DNA from: Streptomyces luomodiensis
GTDB lineage: Bacteria; Actinomycetota; Actinomycetes; Streptomycetales; Streptomycetaceae
Direction of reading: 5' to 3'
DNA: 64,000 nt
Assembly (NCBI RefSeq): GCF_031679605.1
Contig: NZ_CP117522.1
Location: 8,494,001-8,558,000 of the forward strand
Below, piece after piece: positions 34,133 through 43,111 of this stretch (position 1 is the stretch's first letter; every line of letters starts with the position of its first letter). Under the pieces are notes generated by a model that had not been told where the DNA came from, ran no database searches, and was given only the letters and a program-made list of their open reading frames with translations. The translations under genes and the position numbers were made by a program.

Positions 34133-35407
34133 TCAGCCGGCCGCCACCGCGACCGATCCCAGGACGTCCCGCGCGCAGCACACGTCCAGGCGCACACCAT
34201 CGGGGTCGGCCGGCACCCGGGCGTCCAGGACCAGGGGCACGCCCGCCGCACAGGTGCCCAGTTCACGCCGCCGGCGCACATGGCCGGCCGCGTCCCGCAG
34301 CAGCAGGACCGCCGGACCGCTGCCCGACGGTACGCACACCCCCGTCACCCTCCCCTCGGCGCACGTCAGTGGCTCGCTCCACCAGGCGTGCCGGCCCACC
34401 GAGGTCACCGCGCCGAGACGGGGGCCCAGCGCCATCGTGCCGTCCAGGTGGGCCGAGTCCCCGGGAGCCAGCTCCCGGTAGGGGCCGAGCGCCTCGCATT
34501 CCACCACCCGGTGGCTCGGCCGCAGACCGCCGAGGTGCTCCAGCGGCGCCCGTAGCGGATGCTCCATCCAGACCTCGGCCCGCGAACCGCCGTCCGGGTA
34601 CGGGGCGGTGGGGTCGACGGGGAAGCGGTAGGTCCAGGTACCGGCCGGGCCCACGTGGGCGATCCACCCGGCCGCGTCGGGGAAGCCGACCTTGCCGACG
34701 ACGTCCTGTGCCGGGACGTGCAGGAGGTCGCCGTGGCGCTCGACGCGCGGCCGTCCGGTGCCCGCGACCAGGTCCACGGTGTCCGGCGCGCCCGATCCGG
34801 CCGTCCCCAGCCAGACACCGTCGCCCGGCCGCCGCGCGGGGTGGCCCGGCAACTGGGTGACGTTCCACAGGGCCCAGCGGACGGTCCTCGCCGAGACGTT
34901 CCGCGCGGTCAGCCGTACGGCGACGTCGCACCGGCCGGACACCATGGAGATCCGGCGGATCAGCCGCAGCCCGGTGCGCGGGTCGTCGCCGCTGGTGAGG
35001 GTGGCGTCGGCGCGTGAGCCGTCGTCCGCCACGGTCACATCGCACGCGTACGCCCCCGAGTCCAGGACAGGGTCCGGCGGGCCCGCCCATTCCCCGGGTC
35101 CCGACCAGCCCTGCGGGGCCGGCCACGTCTTGTCCCCGCCCCAGTTGCGCCAGGCGGACATCGGGCCGTCGTGCGGGCCGACGGCCCGCGGGTCACGGGC
35201 GTTGAGCGCGTCGTCGAGGAGGTCCGGGTTCCGGTGCAGGAACTCCCGCCCGTCACGGACCGCCGACAGGATGCGGCCGCCCAGCGCCGGCGCGAGGACC
35301 AGGCGGATCAGGCCGTTGTCCACGTCCACGACCTCGTGCCCGGCGCGGGCCCGGCGGACGACGCGGACCCGGCCTGCGTCGGCGCGGTGTGCGGGTGTGC
35401 TGCTCAC
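34133..35407 (-). CDS. DUF4380-like protein with galactose-mutarotase fold
   Basis: The 424-residue protein resembles DUF4380/aldose-1-epimerase-like sheets: VDVDNGLIRLVLAPALGGRILS at the N-terminus, NWGGDKTWPAPQ (typical of the family) and AEVWMEHPLR in the middle. Family members are often found with sugar-catabolic genes but rarely characterised. A role in anomer interconversion of the substrate sugar is an inference from fold and context. GTG start with GAGGAG seven bases upstream. It is the last gene of the leftward operon. Confidence 0.75.
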   Translation of the reverse strand: MSSTPAHRADAGRVRVVRRARAGHEVVDVDNGLIRLVLAPALGGRILSAVRDGREFLHRNPDLLDDALNARDPRAVGPHDGPMSAWRNWGGDKTWPAPQGWSGPGEWAGPPDPVLDSGAYACDVTVADDGSRADATLTSGDDPRTGLRLIRRISMVSGRCDVAVRLTARNVSARTVRWALWNVTQLPGHPARRPGDGVWLGTAGSGAPDTVDLVAGTGRPRVERHGDLLHVPAQDVVGKVGFPDAAGWIAHVGPAGTWTYRFPVDPTAPYPDGGSRAEVWMEHPLRAPLEHLGGLRPSHRVVECEALGPYRELAPGDSAHLDGTMALGPRLGAVTSVGRHAWWSEPLTCAEGRVTGVCVPSGSGPAVLLLRDAAGHVRRRRELGTCAAGVPLVLDARVPADPDGVRLDVCCARDVLGSVAVAAG

Positions 35408-35503
35408 AGACGTGCTCCTCGGGGAAACGGAACCGGACGGCAGGGGGAATCCACTGCCGTCCGGTCGGTGCGGGCAGGGGGAGAGGCGGTCCGGCGCGCG
35501 GGG

Positions 35504-35571
35504 TCGGTCCTCGAAGACGGTCGGTCCTGGAAGACGGTCGGTCCTGGAAGACGGTCAGTCCTCGAAGACGA
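35504..35571 (-). repeat. Four 17-bp tandem repeats that include the 3' end of the alcohol dehydrogenase gene
   Basis: Four 17-bp units (variants of TCGGTCCTGGAAGACGG) lie at 35504, 35521, 35538 and 35555. The last one contains the stop codon and final codons of the dehydrogenase gene, so the gene's own end appears to have been copied three times into the following spacer. Confidence 0.93.
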
Positions 35572-36622
35572 GGCAGACCTTGCCCGCGGCGCGGCCCGCC
35601 GCGGCCTGGTAGGCGCCTTCCGCCTCGGCGAGCGGGAAGCGGTCGCTGACCAGGCGCTCGGGGTGCAGTCCCTGCCGGGCCAGCAGCTCGGCCAGCCGGG
35701 TCATGCCCTGGACGGAGGTGACCCAGGAGCCGGAGATCAGCACCTGCTTGTGGAGGACGTCGTCCGAGACGTCCAGGGTCATCTGCCCGCCCTCGCCGAC
35801 GAGGGCGAGCCGGCCGCGCACCCGCAGGGCCTTCAGGGCGAGAGAGCGGGCCGCGGGGTGGCCGGAGCAGTCCACGGCCGCCTCCACACCGGCGCCGCCC
35901 GTCAGCTCCAGGACCCGGTCCAGTGGCGCGGCGGAGGAGTCGAGCACCTCGTCGAACAGCCCGAGGGAGCGGGCCCACGCCATCCGCTCGGGGACGACCT
36001 CGGCGCCGTACACGGTCCGCACGCCGAAGGCCCGCGCGACCAGCGCGGCGGCGGCGCCCACCGGGCCGAGCCCGGTCACCAGCAGCCGGTCCGCGCCGCT
36101 CAGCGCGATCCGGGAGAGCGCCTCGTAGACCGTGCCGATGCCGCAGGCGATGAACGCGCCGTCGACGTACGTCAGCGGCTCGGGCAGCGGCACGCAGGTG
36201 TTCTCATCGGCCAGGAGGTAGGGGGCGTGACCGCCGTCGCGCTGCCATCCGTAGGCGGCGCGGGACTCGGAGGTACAGCCGATGAAGTAGCCGCGGGCGC
36301 ACTCGTCACACTGGCCGCAGCCGGAGATGTGGTAGACGGCCACGCGGTCACCGGGCTTGAGCCGCTTGCAGCCGGGACCGACCTCGATCACCTCGCCGGC
36401 CGGTTCGTGGCCGGCCACGACGTTGTCGTACCGGGCACCGCCCTCGCCGATATGACCGTTGTAGATGTAGTGGATGTCGCTTCCGCAGATCCCCGAGGCC
36501 CGGGTGCGCAGGACGACCTGGCCGTGGCCGGCCCGGGGGCGGGGCGTCTCGCGCAGGTCGACGGTGCCGTCGCCGGGCAGGAAGGCGCCGGTCATCGTGG
36601 CGGTGCTGGTGTGTGTGCTCAT
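35555..36622 (-). CDS. Zinc-dependent alcohol/polyol dehydrogenase (MDR)
   Basis: The 355-residue medium-chain dehydrogenase has catalytic zinc residues in SGICGSDIHY and GHEPAGEVIE, a structural-zinc cluster CGQCDECARGYFIGC, and the Rossmann loop VTGLGPVGAAAALV. It resembles L-idonate 5-dehydrogenase/sorbitol-dehydrogenase-like enzymes. Located between the polyol-type MFS gene and the mutarotase-like gene under operator 3, it probably oxidises a sugar alcohol or aldonate feeding the galactonate route. The substrate is unproven. Confidence 0.87.
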   Translation of the reverse strand: MSTHTSTATMTGAFLPGDGTVDLRETPRPRAGHGQVVLRTRASGICGSDIHYIYNGHIGEGGARYDNVVAGHEPAGEVIEVGPGCKRLKPGDRVAVYHISGCGQCDECARGYFIGCTSESRAAYGWQRDGGHAPYLLADENTCVPLPEPLTYVDGAFIACGIGTVYEALSRIALSGADRLLVTGLGPVGAAAALVARAFGVRTVYGAEVVPERMAWARSLGLFDEVLDSSAAPLDRVLELTGGAGVEAAVDCSGHPAARSLALKALRVRGRLALVGEGGQMTLDVSDDVLHKQVLISGSWVTSVQGMTRLAELLARQGLHPERLVSDRFPLAEAEGAYQAAAGRAAGKVCLVFED

Positions 36623-36679
36623 GATGTTCCTCGTTGTTCCGTACTGCGTGCGGGCGGGCCGCCGGGGGACCGGGCGGGG

Positions 36680-38026
36680 TCAGGACGACTGGAGGTCCTT
36701 GTGCGCGGCGGGGGCCACGGGGACGGCGCCACGGGCGCGGCGCGCACCCGGGTCCTCGGGCACGTCCAGGTAGCGCCAGGTGAGCAGGGCACCGGCCAGG
36801 TACATGCAGATGTAGACGATGACGACGCCGGTGTGGCCCACGAGCGGGTCGACGACGGAGTACGTCAGCGGCCCGACGAAGGTGGAGAGCCCGGCGGCGA
36901 GGCTGTAGATGCCCATGGCGTTGCCCTTGTCCTCCTCGGGCACCAGGGACGGCAGCAGCGCGGACAGCGGGATGTATCCGGCGAGCATAATGCCGTAGAC
37001 GACCGTGGCCAGCAGCGCCACCGCGTAGTTGCCCGGCGCCAGTTGGGGCACCCAGTAGACGAGCGCCACGCCGAGCGCGCAGCCGACGCCGCCGGCCCAG
37101 GCGATGGTGTCGCGCCAGCCCAGCCGGTCGCTGAGCCGGCCGAAGAAGGGATCGGCGAGGATGCCGATGACGCCCATGAAGGTGACCAGTGCCAGGTACT
37201 TCGACTCGCTGATGCCGATGTCGTCGGTGAAGAACGACGGCAGGAAGACGAAGAACCCGAAGTAGGGCGTCGTGTTGATCATCCGGACCAGCGCGGCGAT
37301 CCCGGTGCGCGGGTGGCGCTTCAGCACGCTGACACCGCGGAGCAGTTCGGACCGCGGGGAGAAGTCCGGGGCCGTGGTGTCGACCATGGGCCGTGCGCCG
37401 CGGGCCTCCCGCACGGCGAAGGAGCCGATCGCCGCGCCGACCACGACCAGCGCCAGGGAGAGCCAGAAGGTGGAGTAGGCACCGACCAGCGGAATGCTGA
37501 CGGCGGCGATGGCGGAACCGATGGTCGGCAGACCCGCGCTGTAGGCGAACCAGAACCATCCCGCGGCGGACCCGCGCAGCTCCTTGCGGGCGGTGAGCTG
37601 GATCCACAGCAGGAACGCGTAGGCGAACAGCGGATAGGCGATGCCACGCAGGCCGTAGAAGACGTAGACGAGCACCTGGTGGTGGCTGGGGAGCGCCGCG
37701 GTGAGGAAGAGGACCTCGAACACGATCCAGAGGGCGGCGCCGATCCGCATCACGCGGCGCGGTCCCCACAGGTTGGACAGGGCGCCGGAGAGCCAGGAGC
37801 CGATCGCGACGAAGGCGCCGTAGACGCTGATGACCAGACCCGCGCCGGACGAGGTGAAGCCGGTGTCGCGCAGGTACGGCTCCAGGTAGTTGGACTCGAC
37901 ACCGTCACCGATCATGAAGATCAGGACCGCGACGTATCCCCACATCAGGGGGCGGGGGATGCCTATGCGTTCCACCCAGGGCAGCGCGCTGCGCGGCACC
38001 GTCGGCGCGCCGGGGGCTGTGCTCAT
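36680..38026 (-). CDS. MFS transporter, RbtT/CsbX-like sugar/polyol permease
   Basis: The 448-residue protein has 12 helices and starts with the PLMWGYVAVLIFMIGDGVESNYLEPYL first helix typical of the ribitol/arabitol transporter (RbtT, DalT, CsbX) group. SGALSNLWGPRRVMRIG is in loop 2-3 and FGRLSDRLGWRDTI in loop 8-9. Uptake of a polyol, sugar or aldonic acid for this locus is expected. GGAAGG eight bases before ATG 38026; operator 3 lies 62 bp upstream. Confidence 0.85.
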   Translation of the reverse strand: MSTAPGAPTVPRSALPWVERIGIPRPLMWGYVAVLIFMIGDGVESNYLEPYLRDTGFTSSGAGLVISVYGAFVAIGSWLSGALSNLWGPRRVMRIGAALWIVFEVLFLTAALPSHHQVLVYVFYGLRGIAYPLFAYAFLLWIQLTARKELRGSAAGWFWFAYSAGLPTIGSAIAAVSIPLVGAYSTFWLSLALVVVGAAIGSFAVREARGARPMVDTTAPDFSPRSELLRGVSVLKRHPRTGIAALVRMINTTPYFGFFVFLPSFFTDDIGISESKYLALVTFMGVIGILADPFFGRLSDRLGWRDTIAWAGGVGCALGVALVYWVPQLAPGNYAVALLATVVYGIMLAGYIPLSALLPSLVPEEDKGNAMGIYSLAAGLSTFVGPLTYSVVDPLVGHTGVVIVYICMYLAGALLTWRYLDVPEDPGARRARGAVPVAPAAHKDLQSS

Positions 38027-38086
38027 CGAAGTTCCTTCCTGGGGCCCGGGACAGGCCGGGGACGTAGCCGGAAGCGGCAAGCGCAG

Positions 38087-38105
38087 CCATTAAATATGAA
38101 TTAAT
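38087..38105. promoter_or_regulatory. Galactonate regulon operator 3 (before the MFS gene)
   Basis: CATTAAATATGAATTA at 38088-38103 is the exact reverse complement of operator 2, as expected for a leftward operon. Confidence 0.78.
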
Positions 38106-38226
38106 GTGGGCTTTCAATGGTGGTGCCGGTCACATGGCGCGAAGCGGTCTGCCGGTGGGGGAACGACGAGCGGGCACCGGGCGCCGCGGGGGCGCCCGGT
38201 GCCCGCAGGGGCTCCGACCGTGCCGG

Positions 38227-39483
38227 TCAGGAGAAGGGGAGGACGAGGGCTCCCCAGGCGACGACCGGACCGATCGCGACGATGCCGCCGGTGTAGCCGA
38301 TGACCTGCCGGTAGAAGCGGCGGGTGTCGACTCCGCGGGCGTTGCCGAGGACGAGGGCGCCGTTGGTGGAGAACGGGGAGGTGTCGACGATCGTGGTGGA
38401 CACCGCCAGGGCGGCGACCAGTCCGGCGGCGCTGAGGTGGCTGGAGAGCAACAGCGGCGCCGCGAGGGGGATGATCGCGGTGAGGATCGCCGTGGAGGAG
38501 GCGAAGGCCGAGGTGATGGCCACGGTGAAACACAACACCAGGGCGACGATGAGCGGGGCGCCCAAGTTCGCGGCGTGTTCGGAGACGGACTCGATGATGC
38601 CGGCCTTCTCCAGCATCGCGATGTAGGTCATCATGCCCGCCACCAGCAGCAGCGTGGACCAGCTGATGCCGTCCACGGCCTTCTCCTGCCGTTTCATGTC
38701 CACCAGCGCCAGCACCGCGCCGGCCACCAGGGCCAGGAAGCCGATCTCCAGGTGGAAGCCGAGCGCACCGATCACCAGCGCGAGCAGACAGACGAGGGTG
38801 AGCCACTGCCGCCAGTCGAGCCTGCCGGACGCGACGGGTGCCTCCCCGTCGGTCTCCTCCTGCGCGTTCTCGGCAAAGGGGGCGGGGCGCTTGGCGAGGA
38901 ACACGTACGTGAGGGCGGACAGCAGCAGGTTGATCGCGAAGCTGGCGGCGAAGAGGGTCGCGGGCGCGACGTGCAGCCTGGTGTCGTCGACGAGACCGAG
39001 GACCAGGGCACCGGAGACGGCGAGCGGGGAGAACGCGCCCGCGTGCCCGCCGCTGATCACCATCATCCCGGCCACCAGCGGATTGATCTTGTACCGGTAG
39101 GCGAAGTTCATCGCGATCGGCACCAGGAGGGCGACGGCCGCCGGGGTGAAGGTGCCGAACGCCGTGAGCGTCGCGGCGACCAGGAAGAGGACCCAGGGGA
39201 TCAGCGCCACCTTGCCGCGCACCAGCCGTACGCCGGCGGCGACGAGCCAGTCGATGGTGCCGTTGCGGCGGGCGACGGAGAACAGGTAGGTGACGCCGAC
39301 GATGGTCACGAAGAGGTCCACCGGGAAACCCTCGAAGATCTCGTCCTCGGTGAGGCCGAGCGAGGCGGTGCCGACGGCGAAGGTGGCGACGAAGGCCAGG
39401 ATGCCCAGGTTGATCGGCAGGATGGTGCCGACCACGAACATCACCAGCAGCGCGCCTATGGAGATCACTTCAGCAGACATCAT
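38227..39483 (-). CDS. MatC-like dicarboxylate carrier (SLC13-type permease)
   Basis: The 418-residue membrane protein has the ion-transporter-superfamily topology with an N-terminal block like the MatC dicarboxylate carrier family (VMFVVGTILPINLGILAFVATF, VDLFVTIVGVTYLF), a central charged loop (residues about 205-225) and a second repeat with TSAFASSTAILTAIIPLA and STTIVDTSPFSTNGALVLGNA. It likely imports a di- or tricarboxylate. It is downstream of and on the same strand as the PrpF-family gene, in which case the imported acid would be the isomerase substrate or precursor. Confidence 0.85.
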   Translation of the reverse strand: MMSAEVISIGALLVMFVVGTILPINLGILAFVATFAVGTASLGLTEDEIFEGFPVDLFVTIVGVTYLFSVARRNGTIDWLVAAGVRLVRGKVALIPWVLFLVAATLTAFGTFTPAAVALLVPIAMNFAYRYKINPLVAGMMVISGGHAGAFSPLAVSGALVLGLVDDTRLHVAPATLFAASFAINLLLSALTYVFLAKRPAPFAENAQEETDGEAPVASGRLDWRQWLTLVCLLALVIGALGFHLEIGFLALVAGAVLALVDMKRQEKAVDGISWSTLLLVAGMMTYIAMLEKAGIIESVSEHAANLGAPLIVALVLCFTVAITSAFASSTAILTAIIPLAAPLLLSSHLSAAGLVAALAVSTTIVDTSPFSTNGALVLGNARGVDTRRFYRQVIGYTGGIVAIGPVVAWGALVLPFS

Positions 39484-39590
39484 TGTCCTTGGTGCGGTGG
39501 GGACGGGGGTGCGCGCTCCCGAAGGCGCGAGGTTAACCCGGGGACGGGGGTCATCGACAGGTTCTGGGGAGGGGTGACGGTCGTTCCGGT

Positions 39591-40712
39591 TCAGGCCGCC
39601 TGTGCCCGGCCAGTCCGGGGTACGTAGATCCGGGCGTCGGCGAGCAGACGTGCGGCCCGCTGCACGGTGACCCGGCCCGGCAGGCCGTCCCGCAGGTCCG
39701 AGCAGCGGACCGCGACCACGCCCGCGGGGGTGCCCAGGCGCAGCCAGTCGCCGGTCGGTCCGCCCGCGGCCCGGAAGACCACGGAGTCCTCCAGCAGGCC
39801 CGCGGTCGCGACGGCGACGGCGGAGGTCAGACCGATGGCGGGGTGGGGGGCGTTCATGGTGAGCATGCGCACCGAGACGTCGTAGTCCTCGGCGGCGACG
39901 GCCTCACCGAGCGTCGTCGTATAGGGGACCGGCTCGCCGACCAGGCCGACCTTGGGCACCGCGTCGCCCGGTGCCTGCCCCGGTTCGAGCAGTCCCATCA
40001 GCGGCGCGGCGGTGTGCCGGACGGTGCGCAGCCAAGGGGTGTGCGTACGCATCTGCTCCAGCGTCTCGGAACCGGTGCGGGCGGCACTGCGGGCGTCCAC
40101 CAGGACGACCGGGGCACCGGCGTCCACCATGCTCACCAGCACCGGGTCCGCGGTGCCGACCTTCAGTTCCTGTGCGGCCTGCCCGGTGGGCAGAAGGTGG
40201 CCGGTGGTGCGGCCGGCCGGGTCGAGGAAGGTGAGGCCGACCGCGACCCCGCCGGCCCGGGTGCCCGGCACCGTCTGCTCGCCGAAGTCGTGCACGAGGC
40301 CACCGGTGGTGTCCACGAGCCCTTCGAGCACCGCGCCGGTGTTGATGTTGCGCATCGTCACCCGGGTGCGGTCGCCGGTGATCGGCACCAGGCCCTTCGC
40401 GACCGCGTACAGGGCGACGCCGGTGGCGCAGTTGCCGCAGTTGCTCGTCCACTCGACCGTCCCGGTCCCGATGCCGACCTGGGCGAACAGGTAGTCGATA
40501 TCCGTACCGGGCTCGGGGGAAGCGCTCACGACCGCCGCTTTGGAGGTGGTGGGGGTGGCTCCGCCGACACCGTCGAGTTCCACCGGATCGGTGGAGCCGT
40601 AGGCGGCTACCAGCAGCTTTTCCAGCTCGCCACGCTCGGCGGGGACATGGACCTGGTGAAACAGCCAGCACTTGCTGGTGCCGCCGCGGACCAGCGTCGC
40701 GGGAGTGTGCAC
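39591..40712 (-). CDS. PrpF / 4-oxalomesaconate tautomerase-family isomerase
   Basis: The protein of about 373 residues has the two-half diaminopimelate-epimerase-like fold of PrpF: N-terminal ATLVRGGTSKCWLF, GVGGATPTTSKAAVV, the SNCGNCATGVALYAV signature and MLTMNAPHPAIGLTSAVAVA. Family members isomerise 2-methyl-cis-aconitate (PrpF) or 4-oxalomesaconate (GalD); context with a dicarboxylate carrier does not distinguish them. GTG 40712 with GAGAAAGAG upstream is a better start than TTG 40739. Confidence 0.86.
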   Translation of the reverse strand: MHTPATLVRGGTSKCWLFHQVHVPAERGELEKLLVAAYGSTDPVELDGVGGATPTTSKAAVVSASPEPGTDIDYLFAQVGIGTGTVEWTSNCGNCATGVALYAVAKGLVPITGDRTRVTMRNINTGAVLEGLVDTTGGLVHDFGEQTVPGTRAGGVAVGLTFLDPAGRTTGHLLPTGQAAQELKVGTADPVLVSMVDAGAPVVLVDARSAARTGSETLEQMRTHTPWLRTVRHTAAPLMGLLEPGQAPGDAVPKVGLVGEPVPYTTTLGEAVAAEDYDVSVRMLTMNAPHPAIGLTSAVAVATAGLLEDSVVFRAAGGPTGDWLRLGTPAGVVAVRCSDLRDGLPGRVTVQRAARLLADARIYVPRTGRAQAA

Positions 40713-40853
40713 GTCGGGGGCTCTTTCTCGATCAATCAAGGGAAGGACCGGGAACGGTTACGGGCGCATTGCCGACTCATGAACCGTTCCGGCGAACGCG
40801 AAGACCTTCGCAGAGGCGTGCGTTCGGCACAATGGCAGATCGCTTCACCATGG

Positions 40854-40868
40854 TTTAGCTCAGCTAAA
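40854..40868. promoter_or_regulatory. LysR-type T-N11-A operator palindrome
   Basis: TTTAGCT-C-AGCTAAA is a perfect 7-1-7 palindrome with the T-N11-A pattern of LysR sites. It ends 10 bp before the LysR start and about 115-140 bp from the divergent PrpF-family start. Confidence 0.82.
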
Positions 40869-40878
40869 CTCGGGCGCC

Positions 40879-41832
40879 ATGTTGAACGTGCGCCGTATGC
40901 TCCTGCTCACCGAGGCCGCCGAGCGCGGCTCGCTCACCGCCGCGGCGGAGGCGATGGGCATGACCACCTCGGCCGCCTCGCAGCAGATGTCGCTGCTGGA
41001 GCGGGAGGCCGGGCAGCCCCTGATCGAGCGGCTGCCCCGTGGTGTCCGCCCCACCCCGGCCGGTGCCGCGCTGGCGGAGCGCGGTCAGACGATCCGCCGC
41101 GAACTGCGCGCCGCCCAGGCGGATCTGGAGTCGTTCGCCGACCTCGACCAGGGCACACTGCGGCTCGGTTCGTTCCCCACCGCGAGCGCCTCACTCCTGC
41201 CGCTGGCGCTCACCCGCTTCCGCCGCCGCCACTCCGGAGTCCGTATCGAAGTGCGCGCCGGGGTCCGCGCCGAACTGTGCGAGATGCTGCACACCGGTGA
41301 GGTGGAGCAGGCCCTGCTGTGGGACTACAGCTGGAGCCGCCTCGACGACCCCGCCCTGACGCTCACCCACCTCCTCGACGACCCCACGGTGCTGGTGGTC
41401 CCCGCGGACTCGCCCCTGCGCGCCCATGCTTCCGTGCGGCTGAGCGACCTCGCCGACCAGGAATGGATCATCCGCGCCGACAACCACCCCGTGGCCGACG
41501 TGCTGCGCCGCAGCTGCCGCCAGGCCGGCTACGAACCGCGCATCGCCTACGCCTCGCACGACTACCAGGAGGCGCAGGCCATGGTGGCCGCCGGGCTCGG
41601 CATCGCGCTGGCGCCCCGTCTCGCCCTCACCAGCCGCCGCAGCGACGTACGCCTCCTTCCCTTCGCCTCCGACGTGCCCGCCCCCACCCGCCGCGTCCTG
41701 CTCGCCCGCGCCCAGACCCGACCCGCCACCCCGCCCGCGGAAGCGATGGCCCGGGTCCTGGACACGGTGGCGCACCGGTTCGCGGCTTCCGGCCTGCACC
41801 GGACTCAGCTGGGAGCTGTCCGACGGGGCTGA
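40879..41832 (+). CDS. LysR-family regulator of the PrpF/MatC-like operon
   Basis: The 317-residue regulator has the winged helix LLLTEAAERGSLTAAAEAMGMTTSAASQQMSLLEREAG at residues about 7-44 and an effector domain from about 92. It diverges from the PrpF-family gene with a perfect T-N11-A palindrome in between, so autorepression plus effector-dependent activation of the isomerase and carrier is the natural model. Confidence 0.9.
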   Translation: MLNVRRMLLLTEAAERGSLTAAAEAMGMTTSAASQQMSLLEREAGQPLIERLPRGVRPTPAGAALAERGQTIRRELRAAQADLESFADLDQGTLRLGSFPTASASLLPLALTRFRRRHSGVRIEVRAGVRAELCEMLHTGEVEQALLWDYSWSRLDDPALTLTHLLDDPTVLVVPADSPLRAHASVRLSDLADQEWIIRADNHPVADVLRRSCRQAGYEPRIAYASHDYQEAQAMVAAGLGIALAPRLALTSRRSDVRLLPFASDVPAPTRRVLLARAQTRPATPPAEAMARVLDTVAHRFAASGLHRTQLGAVRRG

Positions 41833-41998
41833 CCGGACCGCGCCGGAACGACAGTCCGGAGACGAGGGAGGCCGGTACCGACAGGGAGTAGGTGATGGTG
41901 TTCTCGGCCTCGACGAAGGTCGGTGCGGGAGCACACTATGAGCCGGCTCCCGTTCACCCCGCCATGAACCACCTCCCGATGACCTGTGAAGACGGACC

Positions 41999-43012
41999 CT
42001 AGAAGAGGAAGACGCCTTTGCCACCGCGCTGGTGGTCGAACGTGGCGTACGCGTCCTCGGCCTCGTCGAGCCGCCACTGGTCGGTGAACAGGTCGGAGAC
42101 CGGGAGCTCGTGCCGGGCGGCGAAGTCCACGCAACGCGAGAGTTCAGGGATGGACAGAGTCCACGACGTCATGATGGTTGCCTGCGTGGGGAGGAGCCGC
42201 GTCACGTCAACCTTGAAGCTCCCACCGCCGAGTCCGACGAAGCAGGCCCGGCCCCAAGTGGCAAGGGACGACAGAGCATCGGCAGCACCCTGTTCGCTGC
42301 CCGATGTCTCCAGCACGTGGGAGGCCCCAAGACCGTCGGTAAGATCTCGGATCGTTTCGTCGACCGGGGTGGTTCGCGGATTGACAACGTCCGCCGCGCC
42401 GAAGTGACGGGCCATGTCCAGGCGGGAGTCTTCGACGTCCACAGCGATGACCCTGGCACCGAGGGCACTGGCGATCATGGTCGCTGACAGACCGACGGGG
42501 CCCTGGCCGAACACCGCGAGGTTCGAACCGGACAGGTCCCCGAGCCTGCGCAGGGCGCCCCATGCAGTCCCGGTGCCGCACCCGAGCGCCGCGCCCGCAT
42601 CGAACGTCAGAGAGTCCGGGAGCCTGACGAGGGTGACGGCTGGTACCAGCATGTACGACGCGTGCGACCCGTGTGCGTCGGCGCCGTATCGCACCGTGCC
42701 GTTCCGACACAGTTGGAACCAGCCCGACCGGCACTGATCGCAGACAGTGCAGCCGGCGTAGTGGTGAACCGTCACCCGGTCACCCACACGCCAGAGTCGA
42801 GCACTCACCCCCGGCCCTACTGCCGCGACGATGCCGGAGGGTTCGTGGCCGACGATGCACGAAGGCGGGGTGGCCGACCGGTATTGGTGGAGATCGCTTC
42901 CGCACAGTCCGGATGCCATGACCTGGATGACGACCTCGCCGGGACCCGGTGTCGGGTCGGGGAAGTGGCCCAATGCGAGAGTGCGGTCTCCCAGGAAAGT
43001 GAGTCCCTGCAT
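41999..43012 (-). CDS. Zinc-dependent alcohol dehydrogenase (MDR)
   Basis: The 337-residue medium-chain dehydrogenase has ASGLCGSDLHQY and VGHEPSGIV (catalytic zinc), CTVCDQCRSGWFQLC (structural zinc), AVFGQGPVGLSATM (NAD loop) and a terminal FDHQRGGKGVFLF. It is downstream of the symporter gene (99-bp gap) and probably oxidises a hydroxylated intermediate of the 42-64 kb pathway. A decayed copy of the 3' end of a close relative lies at about 60240-60388. Confidence 0.88.
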   Translation of the reverse strand: MQGLTFLGDRTLALGHFPDPTPGPGEVVIQVMASGLCGSDLHQYRSATPPSCIVGHEPSGIVAAVGPGVSARLWRVGDRVTVHHYAGCTVCDQCRSGWFQLCRNGTVRYGADAHGSHASYMLVPAVTLVRLPDSLTFDAGAALGCGTGTAWGALRRLGDLSGSNLAVFGQGPVGLSATMIASALGARVIAVDVEDSRLDMARHFGAADVVNPRTTPVDETIRDLTDGLGASHVLETSGSEQGAADALSSLATWGRACFVGLGGGSFKVDVTRLLPTQATIMTSWTLSIPELSRCVDFAARHELPVSDLFTDQWRLDEAEDAYATFDHQRGGKGVFLF

Positions 43013-43111
43013 TGATCTGCCTTTCCGGGCAACGCCTTGGCCACCCGTGGTGTGCGCCGCGGTGGTGCGGCTTCGAATCGCGGAGGAAGGCGAGCGACGT
43101 CGAGGGCGTCG

